From Lachnospiraceae bacterium (GTDB lineage Bacteria > Bacillota > Clostridia > Oscillospirales > Ruminococcaceae), in contig JAMPFE010000003.1 in NCBI GenBank assembly GCA_023664705.1, positions 91,217 to 155,216 of the forward strand: 64,000 nucleotides of DNA, read 5' to 3'. Position numbers and translations under genes: made by a program. Shown in pieces: positions 50,376 to 59,217 of the stretch. Position 1 is the stretch's first letter. Each line of letters starts with the position of its first letter. The notes beneath the pieces were generated by a model that was not told where the DNA came from, did not search any database, and saw only the letters and a program-made list of their open reading frames with translations.

Positions 50376-50857
50376 GGAGAGACCATACTCCTTTCATCGA
50401 AGCTGTCCTCGTTGAACACGTGCTTCTTCTCCTTGTAGCGGCGGAGAATGAAATGCGTGGTGGTCGACAGCACGCCGTCCAGCACGGCAAGGCGCTCGGA
50501 CACGAACAGCGCGACGTTGCGCAGGCTCGTTCCCGAGATCGTTACCGACAGGTCGTAAGCGCCCGACAGCAGGAACACGCTGTCAACCTCGTCGTATTCC
50601 ATTATGGTATGCGCCAGCGCGTCGAAGCCGCCGTCCTTTATCGGCGTTATTTTTATCTCGATTATCGCGGTAACGCCGTTTTCGTCGGCTTTTTCCTCGT
50701 CGATTATCGCCGAGTAGCCCATTATGATGCCCTCGCGCTCCAGCCGCGATATTTCCGCGGCGACAGCGCTCTCGCTCTCGCCGAGCATAGCGCCGAGCTC
50801 GGCGTTCGACAGCCGCGCGTTTTGGCGCAGCAGGTCAAGTAATTTGTTTGTGTTCAT
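50372..50857 (-). CDS. Lrp/AsnC family regulator
   Basis: 161 residues. N-terminal helix-turn-helix (LLRQNARLSNAELGAMLGES) and C-terminal RAM effector domain (MGYSAIIDEEK and VDSVFLLSGAYDLSVTISG). These proteins bind DNA as octamers or dimers and sense amino acids. It overlaps the aminotransferase start by four bases and probably controls that gene. Confidence 0.93.
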   Translation of the reverse strand: MNTNKLLDLLRQNARLSNAELGAMLGESESAVAAEISRLEREGIIMGYSAIIDEEKADENGVTAIIEIKITPIKDGGFDALAHTIMEYDEVDSVFLLSGAYDLSVTISGTSLRNVALFVSERLAVLDGVLSTTTHFILRRYKEKKHVFNEDSFDERSMVSP

Positions 50858-50872
50858 AAATACAGTCCTCTC

Positions 50873-51718
50873 TCAAATATGTATAAATACGGGTTCCCTT
50901 TTCTCAAACACGCAGACCTCGCTAAAGCCGAGCTCCCGCAGCAGCTTAAAGCACTCGGGAATATCCCGCGCGACGTCGCAGGTTCGATGCGCGTCGGAGC
51001 CCACCGTGACCATTCTGCCGCCGAGCTCGCGGTAGCGCGCGATGAACTCCGCGCCCGCCATGGGACCGCCCAGCCCCTTGCGGTAGCCGGAGGCGTTGAC
51101 CTCCAGCGCGACGCCGTTCTTTATTATTATTCCCAATATCTTGTCGATTATCGGCTTGCAGACGTCGAAAACGGCTGCGCAGCGCTTTGCCTTATCCGCG
51201 ACGAGCCCTGCGGGCGTATCGACGCTCACGAAGCGCATAAGGAACGTCATGTGCGCGAGAGTGCAGAATTTTCCCCACTCCGCGAGAGCGAGCATCTCCT
51301 CGAAATACTCCGACAGCACGCGTTTTCGGTCAAATTCCGTGTCGGGTATCCCGCTCAAATGCTCGTAATGCGCCGTCCTATGCACGGAGCCTATGACAAA
51401 ATCGTAATCATGCTCCGCGAGTATCTTCTCGGCGGTCGGCAGGTCGTACAGCGCCTGACCGAGCTCCGCGCCGTAGTAGACCCTCATTCTGTCGTCAAAA
51501 GCCGCCCGAATTTGCTCGAAAACAGCCCCCGACCTTTCGACGGCGTTTCGGTAGTCCCACTCCTCGTCGCCGAGCTCGTCGAGCTCGATATGGTCGGTCA
51601 GCGCGAAATGCTTCACGCCGAGGGCGCAGGCTCGCTCCGCCATATCCATGGGCTCGTCGCTGCCGTCGGGGGACAGGTTGGAGTGGGTATGGATATCGAT
51701 AAGTGTTTCGGTTTCCAT
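50873..51718 (-). CDS. PHP domain histidinol-phosphatase-like protein
   Basis: 281 residues. Metal-binding PHP motifs: DIHTHSNLSPDGSD (about 8-21), LTDHIEL, GAELG, GSVHRTAHYEH and the late GSDAHRTCDVARD. The family includes HisK/HisJ histidinol phosphatases; no his gene is nearby, so the substrate is uncertain. Located 15 bp before the Lrp gene in the same direction. Confidence 0.87.
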   Translation of the reverse strand: METETLIDIHTHSNLSPDGSDEPMDMAERACALGVKHFALTDHIELDELGDEEWDYRNAVERSGAVFEQIRAAFDDRMRVYYGAELGQALYDLPTAEKILAEHDYDFVIGSVHRTAHYEHLSGIPDTEFDRKRVLSEYFEEMLALAEWGKFCTLAHMTFLMRFVSVDTPAGLVADKAKRCAAVFDVCKPIIDKILGIIIKNGVALEVNASGYRKGLGGPMAGAEFIARYRELGGRMVTVGSDAHRTCDVARDIPECFKLLRELGFSEVCVFEKREPVFIHI

Positions 51719-51838
51719 TTTCTGTAATAAAACCCTTCTTTTGTTTTCCGCCGAATTGAAAAAATATACAAAATAACTATCGGCATATCTCCGCTTTTAT
51801 TATTTTATCACAAAAATATAAATTTGTCTAGGAATAGA

Positions 51839-51867
51839 TTTACTTTTTTGAAATTTTTTAGTATAAT
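51839..51867 (+). promoter_or_regulatory. Promoter for the ACT-PFL operon
   Basis: TTTACT (51839-51844), 17 bp, TATAAT (51862-51867), 75 bp before the ATG at 51942 and followed by AGGAGGA. The flanking DNA is strongly AT-rich. Confidence 0.68.
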
Positions 51868-51941
51868 AGAGAAGAAGATATAAAAAATCAACGGCTGCGG
51901 GGCAAATTTTTATACATTTTGACCGCGGAACAGGAGGAATT

Positions 51942-52211
51942 ATGAGAGCAGTGGTTGCCGTTATAGGTAAGGACACGGTGGGGATACTCGCCAAGGTGAG
52001 CGGGATATGCGCCGAATACAAGGCGAACGTTATGGACGTTACGCAGACTATCATGCAGGACTTGTTCGCGATGACGATGATGATCGATATATCGGGGCTC
52101 ACGACGGATTACATCGACTTCGCCGAAAAGCTGAAGGCCGCGGGCGCGGAAATGGGCTTGCAGATACACGTTATGCACGAGGATATTTTCAACAGTATGC
52201 ACAAAATTTAA
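51942..52211 (+). CDS. ACT domain protein (UPF0237)
   Basis: 89 residues, a single ACT fold: VVAVIGKDTVGILAKVSGIC then ANVMDVTQTIMQDLFAMTMM. ACT domains bind amino acids or other small ligands. It always or nearly always precedes the PFL-family gene, as here (18 bp apart), and probably acts as its regulatory partner. Confidence 0.93.
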   Translation: MRAVVAVIGKDTVGILAKVSGICAEYKANVMDVTQTIMQDLFAMTMMIDISGLTTDYIDFAEKLKAAGAEMGLQIHVMHEDIFNSMHKI

Positions 52212-52229
52212 GAGGGAGATTTATGCAAA

Positions 52230-53582
52230 ATGCTTAACACGGGCGATATTTTAGAGACAATAAAGATGATACAGGAGGAGAACCTCGATATCCGCACCAC
52301 CACCATGGGCATCTCCCTCCTCGACTGCATCGACAGCGACGCCGACCGCGCCTGCGGCAAGATATACGAAAAGATGATGCGCAAGGCGGAAAACCTCGTC
52401 AAAACGGGCGAGGACATCGAAAAGGAATACGGCATACCGATAATCAACAAGCGCATTTCCGTTACGCCGATAGCTATCGTTTCGGCAGCCTCGGGCGAGC
52501 CCGTTAAATACGCGAAAACGCTCCAGCGCGTCGCCGAGGGCACGGGAGTGAACTATGTCGGCGGCTATTCCGCGCTCGTTCACAAGGGCTTCTCCGCGGG
52601 CGACAGGGAGCTTATCGAGTCCATTCCCGAGGCGCTTGCCGAAACGACGAACGTCTGCTCGTCCGTAAACGTCGGCTCGACAAAGGCGGGCATAAATATG
52701 GACGCGGTGGCGATGATGGGCAAGATAATCCGCGAGGCGAGCGAAAAGACCAAGGACGACCACTGCTTCGGCGCGGCGAAGATAGTCGTTTTCTGCAACG
52801 CCCCCGAGGACAATCCGTTTATGGCGGGCGCGTTCCACGGGGTGGGGGAGTACGACTGCGAGATAAACGTCGGCGTTTCGGGTCCCGGAGTTGTCCGCGC
52901 GGCTCTCGAAAAGCACCCCGACGCGAACATAAGCGAGATTGCCGACGTTATCAAGAAAACCGCGTTCAAGATAACGCGCATGGGACAGCTCGTCGGCACG
53001 GAGGCTTCGAGGCGCTTGGGAGTGCCGTTCGGCATTGTCGACCTGTCGCTCGCCCCGACGCCCGCCGTCGGCGATTCGGTAGCGCATATCCTCGAGGAGA
53101 TAGGCTTGGAGAGCTGCGGCGCGCACGGCACCACGGCATGCCTCGCGATGCTCAACGACGCGGTGAAAAAGGGCGGCGTAATGGCCTCCTCGCACGTGGG
53201 AGGGCTTTCGGGCGCGTTTATCCCCGTTTCCGAGGACGCGGGAATGATAGACGCCGTGAACCGCGGCTCGCTGTCGCTGGAAAAGCTCGAGGCGATGACG
53301 GCGGTCTGCTCGGTGGGCTTGGATATGATAGTCGTTTCGGGAGATACCTCCGCGGACACTATCTCGGCGATAATCGCGGACGAGGCGGCTATCGGCATGG
53401 TGAACTCCAAGACGACCGCCGTGCGCATAATCCCCGCTATCGGAATGAGAGAGGGGGAGACCCTCGAGTTCGGCGGGCTGTTCGGAAGCGGTCCCGTAAT
53501 GCCCGTGAGCCGCTTCAGCTCCTCGAAATTCATCTCCCGCGGAGGGCGCATCCCCGCGCCGCTCCAGAGCCTGAAAAACTGA
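52230..53582 (+). CDS. PFL family protein (UPF0210/DUF711)
   Basis: 450 residues, normal length. Family motifs: TTTMGISLLDCID near 25, NYVGGYSALVHKGF near 107, VGGLSGAFIPVSEDAGMIDA and GMREGETLEFGGLFGSGPVM near the end. Structurally related to pyruvate-formate-lyase folds but lacking a proven activity. Coupled with the ACT protein upstream. Function unknown. Confidence 0.93.
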   Translation: MLNTGDILETIKMIQEENLDIRTTTMGISLLDCIDSDADRACGKIYEKMMRKAENLVKTGEDIEKEYGIPIINKRISVTPIAIVSAASGEPVKYAKTLQRVAEGTGVNYVGGYSALVHKGFSAGDRELIESIPEALAETTNVCSSVNVGSTKAGINMDAVAMMGKIIREASEKTKDDHCFGAAKIVVFCNAPEDNPFMAGAFHGVGEYDCEINVGVSGPGVVRAALEKHPDANISEIADVIKKTAFKITRMGQLVGTEASRRLGVPFGIVDLSLAPTPAVGDSVAHILEEIGLESCGAHGTTACLAMLNDAVKKGGVMASSHVGGLSGAFIPVSEDAGMIDAVNRGSLSLEKLEAMTAVCSVGLDMIVVSGDTSADTISAIIADEAAIGMVNSKTTAVRIIPAIGMREGETLEFGGLFGSGPVMPVSRFSSSKFISRGGRIPAPLQSLKN

Positions 53583-53595
53583 CGGGTGCATTGAA

Positions 53596-54117
53596 ATGAA
53601 GAAACGAATAATAACTTTCTCGATTTTAACGGCGGTCGCGGCGGCGTTTTTGCTGATATTTACGTTCAGCCTTTGTCACCTCGCGGCGGTGCGGACGGAT
53701 TTCGCCGAAAACGTCGACGAGCTCACCGTTGACGGCACCGACTTCACGCCGATAATCAAGGCGGGCGCGGGTCTGCTGGATATTTTTGTAAGCGATGTGA
53801 TCCCCGTGCTGCTGCTCATCGTATACGTCGTCGTGCTGCTTTTGCTGAACGCGGCGCTGTTCGGCTTTTATCGGCTGTTCGGGCTGCGCGAGGAGTTCTC
53901 CGCGTCCGCCGAGGAGCGCCGCCTTGCAAATCGGATATTCGCCGCCGTCTCGATAGGCGGCGCGGCTGCCGTGCTGCTCATCGAGATATGCGCCGCGGTG
54001 TTTTTCGGCTCGTCGGCATTGTGCTTCTGGGGGCTGCTCTTCTGCTGGCAGTACCCGCTGTTCGCGTGGGCGTTCTTCCTCAGACGGCTGAAAACCACCG
54101 AAAAAACGACAATATGA
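53596..54117 (+). CDS. Membrane protein of unknown function
   Basis: 173 residues. Four hydrophobic segments at about 7-28, 68-94, 114-136 and 139-160, and a basic C-terminus (RRLKTTEKTT). No family recognised. It follows the PFL gene by 13 bp and ends at a bidirectional terminator. Confidence 0.75.
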   Translation: MKKRIITFSILTAVAAAFLLIFTFSLCHLAAVRTDFAENVDELTVDGTDFTPIIKAGAGLLDIFVSDVIPVLLLIVYVVVLLLLNAALFGFYRLFGLREEFSASAEERRLANRIFAAVSIGGAAAVLLIEICAAVFFGSSALCFWGLLFCWQYPLFAWAFFLRRLKTTEKTTI

Positions 54118-54122
54118 CAATA

Positions 54123-54155
54123 AAAAGCCCATGCATTGCACGGGCTTTTATTTTA
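54123..54155 (+). terminator. Bidirectional terminator between PFL and rnf operons
   Basis: AAAAGCCC (54123-54130) pairs with GGGCTTTT (54142-54149), flanked by A and T runs on both sides. Serves both converging operons. Confidence 0.82.
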
Positions 54156-54157
54156 AA

Positions 54158-54967
54158 TCATTGACACTCGGGAAGCGTGAGTATGCACTTCCTCGGGCAA
54201 GCCGCCGCGCACGCTCCGCAGCCCGTGCACTTCGAGTAGTCGATAGTCGCGTGGTTGTCGGAAACGGCGATAGCGCCCTCGGGGCACTTTTTCTCGCATA
54301 TCTTGCAGCCGATGCAGCTGTTTTGGCAGATATCCCTCGCGACCTTTCCGGGGTCTTTCGACGAGCACCGCACGTCGACCCTCTGCTTCGCGGGGTGGAT
54401 AACGATGAGGTGGTTCGGGCACGCCGCCACGCACTTTCCGCAGGCGACGCACTTCGCGGGATTGACCACCGCCACGCCGTTGATTATCGAAATGGCGTTC
54501 TCGGGGCAGACGGCGGCGCAGTCTCCGTAGCCGTCGCAGCCCGTCCGACAGTTGCCCTTGCCGTTGTAGAACCGCTCGGTAGCCGCGCAGGACGGCGTTC
54601 CTATGAAGCTGTAGCGCTCCTCGGTAGCGCCCTTGCAGCCGTTGCAGCGCACGAACGCGACCTCCTTTTTGCTCGCGAGAGCCTCCTGCCCCATGATAGC
54701 GGCTATCTTCTCGGCGGCAGCCGCGCCGCCGGGCTTGCATTTGTTGTTTGGAGCCTCTCCCGCCGCCACAGCCTTAGCGTAGCCCTCGCAGCCCGAATAT
54801 CCGCACGCGCCGCAGTTCGCGTTCGGCAGCGCCTCGGTTATCTTAGCGACCGTCTCGTCGGTCTCGACGGCGAAAAACTTCGACCCCAGCAGCAGCAGTC
54901 CGCCCGCCGCCGCTCCTATCACCGCGAAAATGATTACGGGAAGAACATAAGTCATAAATATCTCCAT
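54158..54967 (-). CDS. rnfB: Rnf complex subunit B
   Basis: 269 residues. An N-terminal membrane helix (about 5-27) is followed by the four-cysteine cluster ANCGACGYSGCEGYAKAV…NKC and then several ferredoxin-type CxxCxxCxxxC motifs (CDGYGDCAAVCP, CVACGKCVAACP, CIGCKICEKKCP, CTGCGACAAACP). It is thought to accept electrons from ferredoxin. Last gene of the rnfCDGEAB operon; its start shares a base with the rnfA stop. Confidence 0.95.
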   Translation of the reverse strand: MEIFMTYVLPVIIFAVIGAAAGGLLLLGSKFFAVETDETVAKITEALPNANCGACGYSGCEGYAKAVAAGEAPNNKCKPGGAAAAEKIAAIMGQEALASKKEVAFVRCNGCKGATEERYSFIGTPSCAATERFYNGKGNCRTGCDGYGDCAAVCPENAISIINGVAVVNPAKCVACGKCVAACPNHLIVIHPAKQRVDVRCSSKDPGKVARDICQNSCIGCKICEKKCPEGAIAVSDNHATIDYSKCTGCGACAAACPRKCILTLPECQ

Positions 54968-55572
54968 TATGCACCTCCGAAAAGTCCGTCGACCAGTCCG
55001 CCGAACCCGACGAACGACAGCGAAACGATAGACGCCGCCACAAGCGTTATCGGCATACCCGCGAACGCCTTCGGCACGTCGCAGCGCTCAAGCCTGCCGC
55101 GCACTCCCGAGAAAATCAGCATGGCTATCATAAAGCCGAGCCCCGCGCCGAGCGAGTTGACGATGCTCTCGAGGAAATTGTAGCCGTTGTCGATGTTCAG
55201 CAGCGTAACGCCGAGCACCGCGCAGTTCGTCGTGATAAGCGGCAGATATACGCCCAAAGATTTGTACAGCGCGGGTATGTACTTTTTCAGCACCATCTCG
55301 ATCATCTGCACAAACAGCGCTATAATGAGGATAAACAGTATCGTGTTCAGATATTCCAGCCCCATGGGAACAAGGAACAGATGATACAACGGATAAGTCA
55401 CGGCGGTCGCCAGAACCATTACGGCAGTTACCGCGCAGCCCATTCCCAGAGAGCCGCTCGAGGTCTTTGAAACGCCGAGGAACGGACAGATGCCGAGGAA
55501 CTTCGACAAAACGAAGTTATCCGTCAGAATACCCGTGAGGAGAATTATCATCATACTTTTGGCAAGCTCCAT
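54967..55572 (-). CDS. rnfA: Rnf complex subunit A
   Basis: 201 residues, six membrane helices. Conserved NFVLSKFLGICPFLGVSK near 20 and NCAVLGV near 116 resemble the RnfA/RnfE family, in which paired cysteines of the two subunits hold a membrane iron-sulfur centre. Overlaps rnfE by one base. Confidence 0.95.
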   Translation of the reverse strand: MELAKSMMIILLTGILTDNFVLSKFLGICPFLGVSKTSSGSLGMGCAVTAVMVLATAVTYPLYHLFLVPMGLEYLNTILFILIIALFVQMIEMVLKKYIPALYKSLGVYLPLITTNCAVLGVTLLNIDNGYNFLESIVNSLGAGLGFMIAMLIFSGVRGRLERCDVPKAFAGMPITLVAASIVSLSFVGFGGLVDGLFGGA

Positions 55573-56267
55573 TACTTATTCTCCTCCTTTTCCGTTTTTT
55601 CGGCAGTCTCCGCGCCCTTTTCGACGCTTATGCAGCTCTCCCTGTTCGGGCAAGCCGCGCAGCCCGTCGCCTCGGGGGGCTTGCGGTTCGCGATCTTGTT
55701 GACGAGCGCGATTACGCACCCCAGCACGAAAAATCCTCCCGCGGGCAGCACGAATATCGTCATCGGCTGAACGAAGTCGGGGTATATCTCCAGTCCGAAC
55801 CACGTTCCCGAGCCGAGTATCTCGCGCACAGAGCCCATGACCAGCAGCGCCAGCGTGAATCCCACGCCCATTCCCGCGCCGTCAAGCGCGGACGCGGCGA
55901 CGTTGTTCTTGGAGGCGAACATCTCCGCGCGCCCGAGAATGATGCAGTTTACCGTGATAAGCGGCAGGTAAATGCCCAGCGCGTCGTAGACCGCGGGCAC
56001 GAACGCCTGCAAAATCAGTCCCACGAGCGTTACAAAGCCCGCTATGATAACGATGTACGACGGCAGGCGCACCTGCTTCGGGATGACCTTTTTCAGCAGC
56101 GAGATAGCAACGTTGGAGCATATCAGCACGAAGGTCGCCGCCGCGCCCATTCCGATAGCGTTGCTCGCCATGGTGGTTATCGCGAGGGTCGGGCACATTC
56201 CCAGCAGCGTCACCAGCGTCGGGTTTTCCTTTATCAGACCCTTGGTAAATTCCTTTAAGTAGCTCAC
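55572..56267 (-). CDS. rnfE: Rnf complex subunit E
   Basis: 231 residues, six membrane helices, paralogue of RnfA (LVTLLGMCPTLAITTMASNA near 17; ITVNCIILGRAE near 106). The last 35 residues form a hydrophilic extension with CAACPNRESC, an extra CxxC…C stretch that could bind metal. ATGA overlap with rnfG. Confidence 0.94.
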   Translation of the reverse strand: MSYLKEFTKGLIKENPTLVTLLGMCPTLAITTMASNAIGMGAAATFVLICSNVAISLLKKVIPKQVRLPSYIVIIAGFVTLVGLILQAFVPAVYDALGIYLPLITVNCIILGRAEMFASKNNVAASALDGAGMGVGFTLALLVMGSVREILGSGTWFGLEIYPDFVQPMTIFVLPAGGFFVLGCVIALVNKIANRKPPEATGCAACPNRESCISVEKGAETAEKTEKEENK

Positions 56268-56851
56268 CGAACCTCACCTCCCAATGCCTTTGCGGCAGCC
56301 ATAGCGATATTAACGGCGCTAGCCACGCCCTTTGAGGAGAACGTCGCGGAGGTCACAGCCTGAACCTCTCCGTCCTTTGCGGGCGCGGTCTTGACGATAG
56401 CCGCCGTGCCCGTTATCCCCTTGAATTTATCGAGGAACTCGGGATCGTTGGTGTTCGTACCGAGCCCGGGGGTCTCCTCGCCGACGGACACTATCGCGAC
56501 TCCCGCGACCGCCCCGCCGTCCACTCCGACCATAATGTCGAAGCCGTTCTTGTAGCCCTTTACAACGCACTCGAACGCCAGACGTCCGTCCGAGGTCTTT
56601 CTTATCACCTTCGTCACCTTGGAGAGGTCGGCGTTCCCCGTCTTTTCGAGAACGGGCTGCCAATCCTCCAACGGAACGACCTCGTAGTCCTCCTTCGCGC
56701 CGCCGTAAATAGCCGTCACGGCAGCCGCCTGCTTATCGGTAAGGATATTCGTGGTATCGACGTATGTGAGGTTGTACACCACGATGATAAGGCAGGAAAT
56801 GATAGCCGCGATAAGCGCGAGCATATAAACGGGTTTCAGCTTCTGTATCAT
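56264..56851 (-). CDS. rnfG: Rnf complex subunit G
   Basis: 195 residues from the ATG at 56851, which overlaps the rnfD stop. One membrane helix (about 8-28), then an external FMN-binding domain with VSVGEETPGLGT and AVTSATFSSKGV; the Thr in TSAT is the expected covalent FMN site. The frame extends further upstream only inside rnfD. Confidence 0.93.
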   Translation of the reverse strand: MIQKLKPVYMLALIAAIISCLIIVVYNLTYVDTTNILTDKQAAAVTAIYGGAKEDYEVVPLEDWQPVLEKTGNADLSKVTKVIRKTSDGRLAFECVVKGYKNGFDIMVGVDGGAVAGVAIVSVGEETPGLGTNTNDPEFLDKFKGITGTAAIVKTAPAKDGEVQAVTSATFSSKGVASAVNIAMAAAKALGGEVR

Positions 56852-57798
56852 TTTTTGCCCTCCTTTTCCGGCTTTACAGCCCCGAGAGCCCTCGGCGCGG
56901 TAAACCTGTCGATAAGAGGAGTAAGGCAGTTCATAACCAGTATCGAGAACGAAACGCCCTCGGGCATCGAAGCGTACTGCCTTATCGCGAACGTGATAAC
57001 GCCGCAGCACACGCCGAAAATTATCTTGCCCTTGGTCGTAAGCGGCGTGGTCGCGTAGTCGGTCGCCATAAAGAACGCGCCGAGGATAAGACCGCCGCTC
57101 ATAAGCTGATACAGCATAAAATTAACGTCGCAGTCGCCGTAGAGGAACGACAGCACAGCCACAGTCCCGATAAAGCACAGCGGCGTCGCGGGGCGTATCA
57201 GCCCGATACACATCAGATACAATCCCCCCAGCAGCAGCGCCGCGACGCAGGTCTCGCCCAGACAGCCCGCTCTGAACCCGAGCAGCATATCCGTAAGCGA
57301 CGGCAGCGTCTCGGCGGCAAGCGGCGTCGCGGAAACGGTCGCGTCCACGCCCTCTTTCCACGCGAAAGGCGCCGTCCATTTGGTCATGCTCCCCGCAAAG
57401 GACATCATCAGCACTATACGCGCCGTGATAGCGGGGTTCGCGAAGTTCTGCCCGATGCCCCCGAACAGGCATTTCACGATAACGACAGCCACAAAGCAGC
57501 CTATTACCGCCATATAAACGGGCAGGTCCACGGGCAGATTGAACGCCAGCAGCATGCCCGTAACGACCGCCGAAAGGTCGGAAATCGTGTCCGCGCGCTT
57601 TGTTATCTTGTTGAACAGAAACTCGAACAGCACGCAGCACGCGCAGCAGATGACCGTCAGCAGCAGCGCCTTTATCCCGAATATGTACGTCGACATAACG
57701 AGCGCGGGGCAAAGCGCGATGATAACGTTCAGCATTATCTTCTGCGTAGTCCACGCGCTGCGTATGTGCGGCGAAGACTCGACAAACAATTTATTCAT
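56848..57798 (-). CDS. rnfD: Rnf complex subunit D
   Basis: 316 residues, about nine or ten membrane helices. Begins with SSPHIRSAWTTQKIMLNVII, typical of RnfD/NqrB. TVSATPLAAET near 150 is the likely covalent FMN attachment segment. Forms part of the ion-translocating membrane core. Located 10 bp after rnfC. Confidence 0.94.
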   Translation of the reverse strand: MNKLFVESSPHIRSAWTTQKIMLNVIIALCPALVMSTYIFGIKALLLTVICCACCVLFEFLFNKITKRADTISDLSAVVTGMLLAFNLPVDLPVYMAVIGCFVAVVIVKCLFGGIGQNFANPAITARIVLMMSFAGSMTKWTAPFAWKEGVDATVSATPLAAETLPSLTDMLLGFRAGCLGETCVAALLLGGLYLMCIGLIRPATPLCFIGTVAVLSFLYGDCDVNFMLYQLMSGGLILGAFFMATDYATTPLTTKGKIIFGVCCGVITFAIRQYASMPEGVSFSILVMNCLTPLIDRFTAPRALGAVKPEKEGKK

Positions 57799-57808
57799 TT
57801 ACCCCACC

Positions 57809-59113
57809 TCACTTTCCTTGCTGCTTCATCTTGCTCTGCCTGAGGAAATCCTTGGCGAGCTGATTTTTCTCGGCAAGCTGCCGTTTCGCGGGGCAGACGA
57901 AGCTGCAGGCGCCGCAGTTCATGCAGAGATTGACCTTAAGCCTCTCGAGAGCCTCCGCGTCGCGCGCGTCGTAGGCGCTCTCGAGCTCCGTCGGCATCAG
58001 ATTTACCGCGCAGGCTCTCACGCAGCGTCCGCAGCGTATGCAGGCGCTCGACCTGCGCTCCTTTGTGTTCCCGAACAGCAGCACCGCGTTGTTGGTCTTT
58101 CCGAGGGGCGTATCGGGGTCGAACGCGCACGCGCCCATCATCGGTCCCCCGAGGACTATCCTGTCGGGCTGCTTACGCACATCGGCAAACCCCACCACGG
58201 AATGAAGCAGCGTCCCCACGGGGATAAAGAAGTTCGCGGGCGAGTTCACGATATCGCCGTCCACGGTAATGCGGCGCTTCACAAGCGGCATGCCCGTCTT
58301 GACGTACCCGTAAATAAAGCCCGCCGTAGACACGTTCATTACCATGCAGCCCACGTCCGACGGCAGCTTTCCCTCGCCGACCACGCGCCCCGTAAGCGTA
58401 TGCACGAGCACCTTCTCCGCGCCCTGCGGATATGCGCTCGGCAGCCGCTGCACGGAAATGTTCGGATAGCGTATCGCGAGCTTCTCCAGCTTCGCGATAG
58501 CCTGCGGCTTATCCGCCTCAATGCCGATTATCGCCTTCGGTATCTCCAGCTTGTTCATCACAAGGTCTATCCCCGCCAGCACGTTGTCCGAATTTTCGAT
58601 GAGCTCCCGATAGTCGCTCGTGATGTAGGGCTCGCACTCCGCGCCGTTCAGCAGCAGATAGTCTATCGTCACCTTGCTGCGGTCGTACGCGAGCTTCACG
58701 TGCGTCGGGAACCCCGCGCCGCCGAGTCCCACTGCGCCGCTTTCGCGCACTGCCTTTATAAACTCCTCGCGCGTATCTATCTTCGGCGGCTTTATATCGG
58801 GGAAAGTCTCGTTCTTGTTGTCGTTCGCGATAACGACGGTCTTGCAGAGCCGCCCCCCGACGTTCATAACGTCCTTTATCTCCTTGACGACGCCGCTCAC
58901 CGACGCGTGCACGGGCGCGGACATAAACGCCTCCGTATCGCCTATCTTCTGCCCTATCTTCACGTTGTCCCCAACGGCAACGCACGGCTCGCAGGGCGCT
59001 CCGATATGCTGCGCCATGCTTATAGCCACTATCTCGGGCGCGGGTATCTTTCTGGTCAATTGCTCCGCGGAGCCGCTGAAATGCGGCAGCCTCACGGAAT
59101 GCAGCTTACTCAA
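57809..59113 (-). CDS. rnfC: Rnf complex subunit C
   Basis: 434 residues from a TTG with GGTGAG just upstream. NADH/FMN-binding region (GLGGAGFPTHVKL near 131) and two [4Fe-4S] motifs CIRCGRCVRACA and CMNCGACSFVCP near 365-410. It links NAD reduction to the membrane complex. First gene of rnfCDGEAB; Rnf couples ferredoxin oxidation and NAD reduction to Na+ or H+ export, the main energy-conserving step in many Clostridia. Confidence 0.95.
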   Translation of the reverse strand: MSKLHSVRLPHFSGSAEQLTRKIPAPEIVAISMAQHIGAPCEPCVAVGDNVKIGQKIGDTEAFMSAPVHASVSGVVKEIKDVMNVGGRLCKTVVIANDNKNETFPDIKPPKIDTREEFIKAVRESGAVGLGGAGFPTHVKLAYDRSKVTIDYLLLNGAECEPYITSDYRELIENSDNVLAGIDLVMNKLEIPKAIIGIEADKPQAIAKLEKLAIRYPNISVQRLPSAYPQGAEKVLVHTLTGRVVGEGKLPSDVGCMVMNVSTAGFIYGYVKTGMPLVKRRITVDGDIVNSPANFFIPVGTLLHSVVGFADVRKQPDRIVLGGPMMGACAFDPDTPLGKTNNAVLLFGNTKERRSSACIRCGRCVRACAVNLMPTELESAYDARDAEALERLKVNLCMNCGACSFVCPAKRQLAEKNQLAKDFLRQSKMKQQGK

Positions 59114-59173
59114 AGCTCACCAATCCTTTCTGACGGTTAATATAGTTATTTTTTTCACATATGCCGTAACAGT

Positions 59174-59209
59174 CTTAAACCGCCGTTCAAAGACGAGCAG
59201 CGGTCTAAG
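59174..59209. other. Inverted repeat between the GHKL gene and rnfC
   Basis: CTTAAACCGC (59174-59183) and GCGGTCTAAG (59200-59209) pair at 9 of 10 positions. No T run on the minus strand. Could be a weak terminator for the upstream operon or an operator for rnf. No clear -10/-35 pair was found in this 104-bp gap. Confidence 0.35.
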
Positions 59210-59217
59210 CGAATTAT

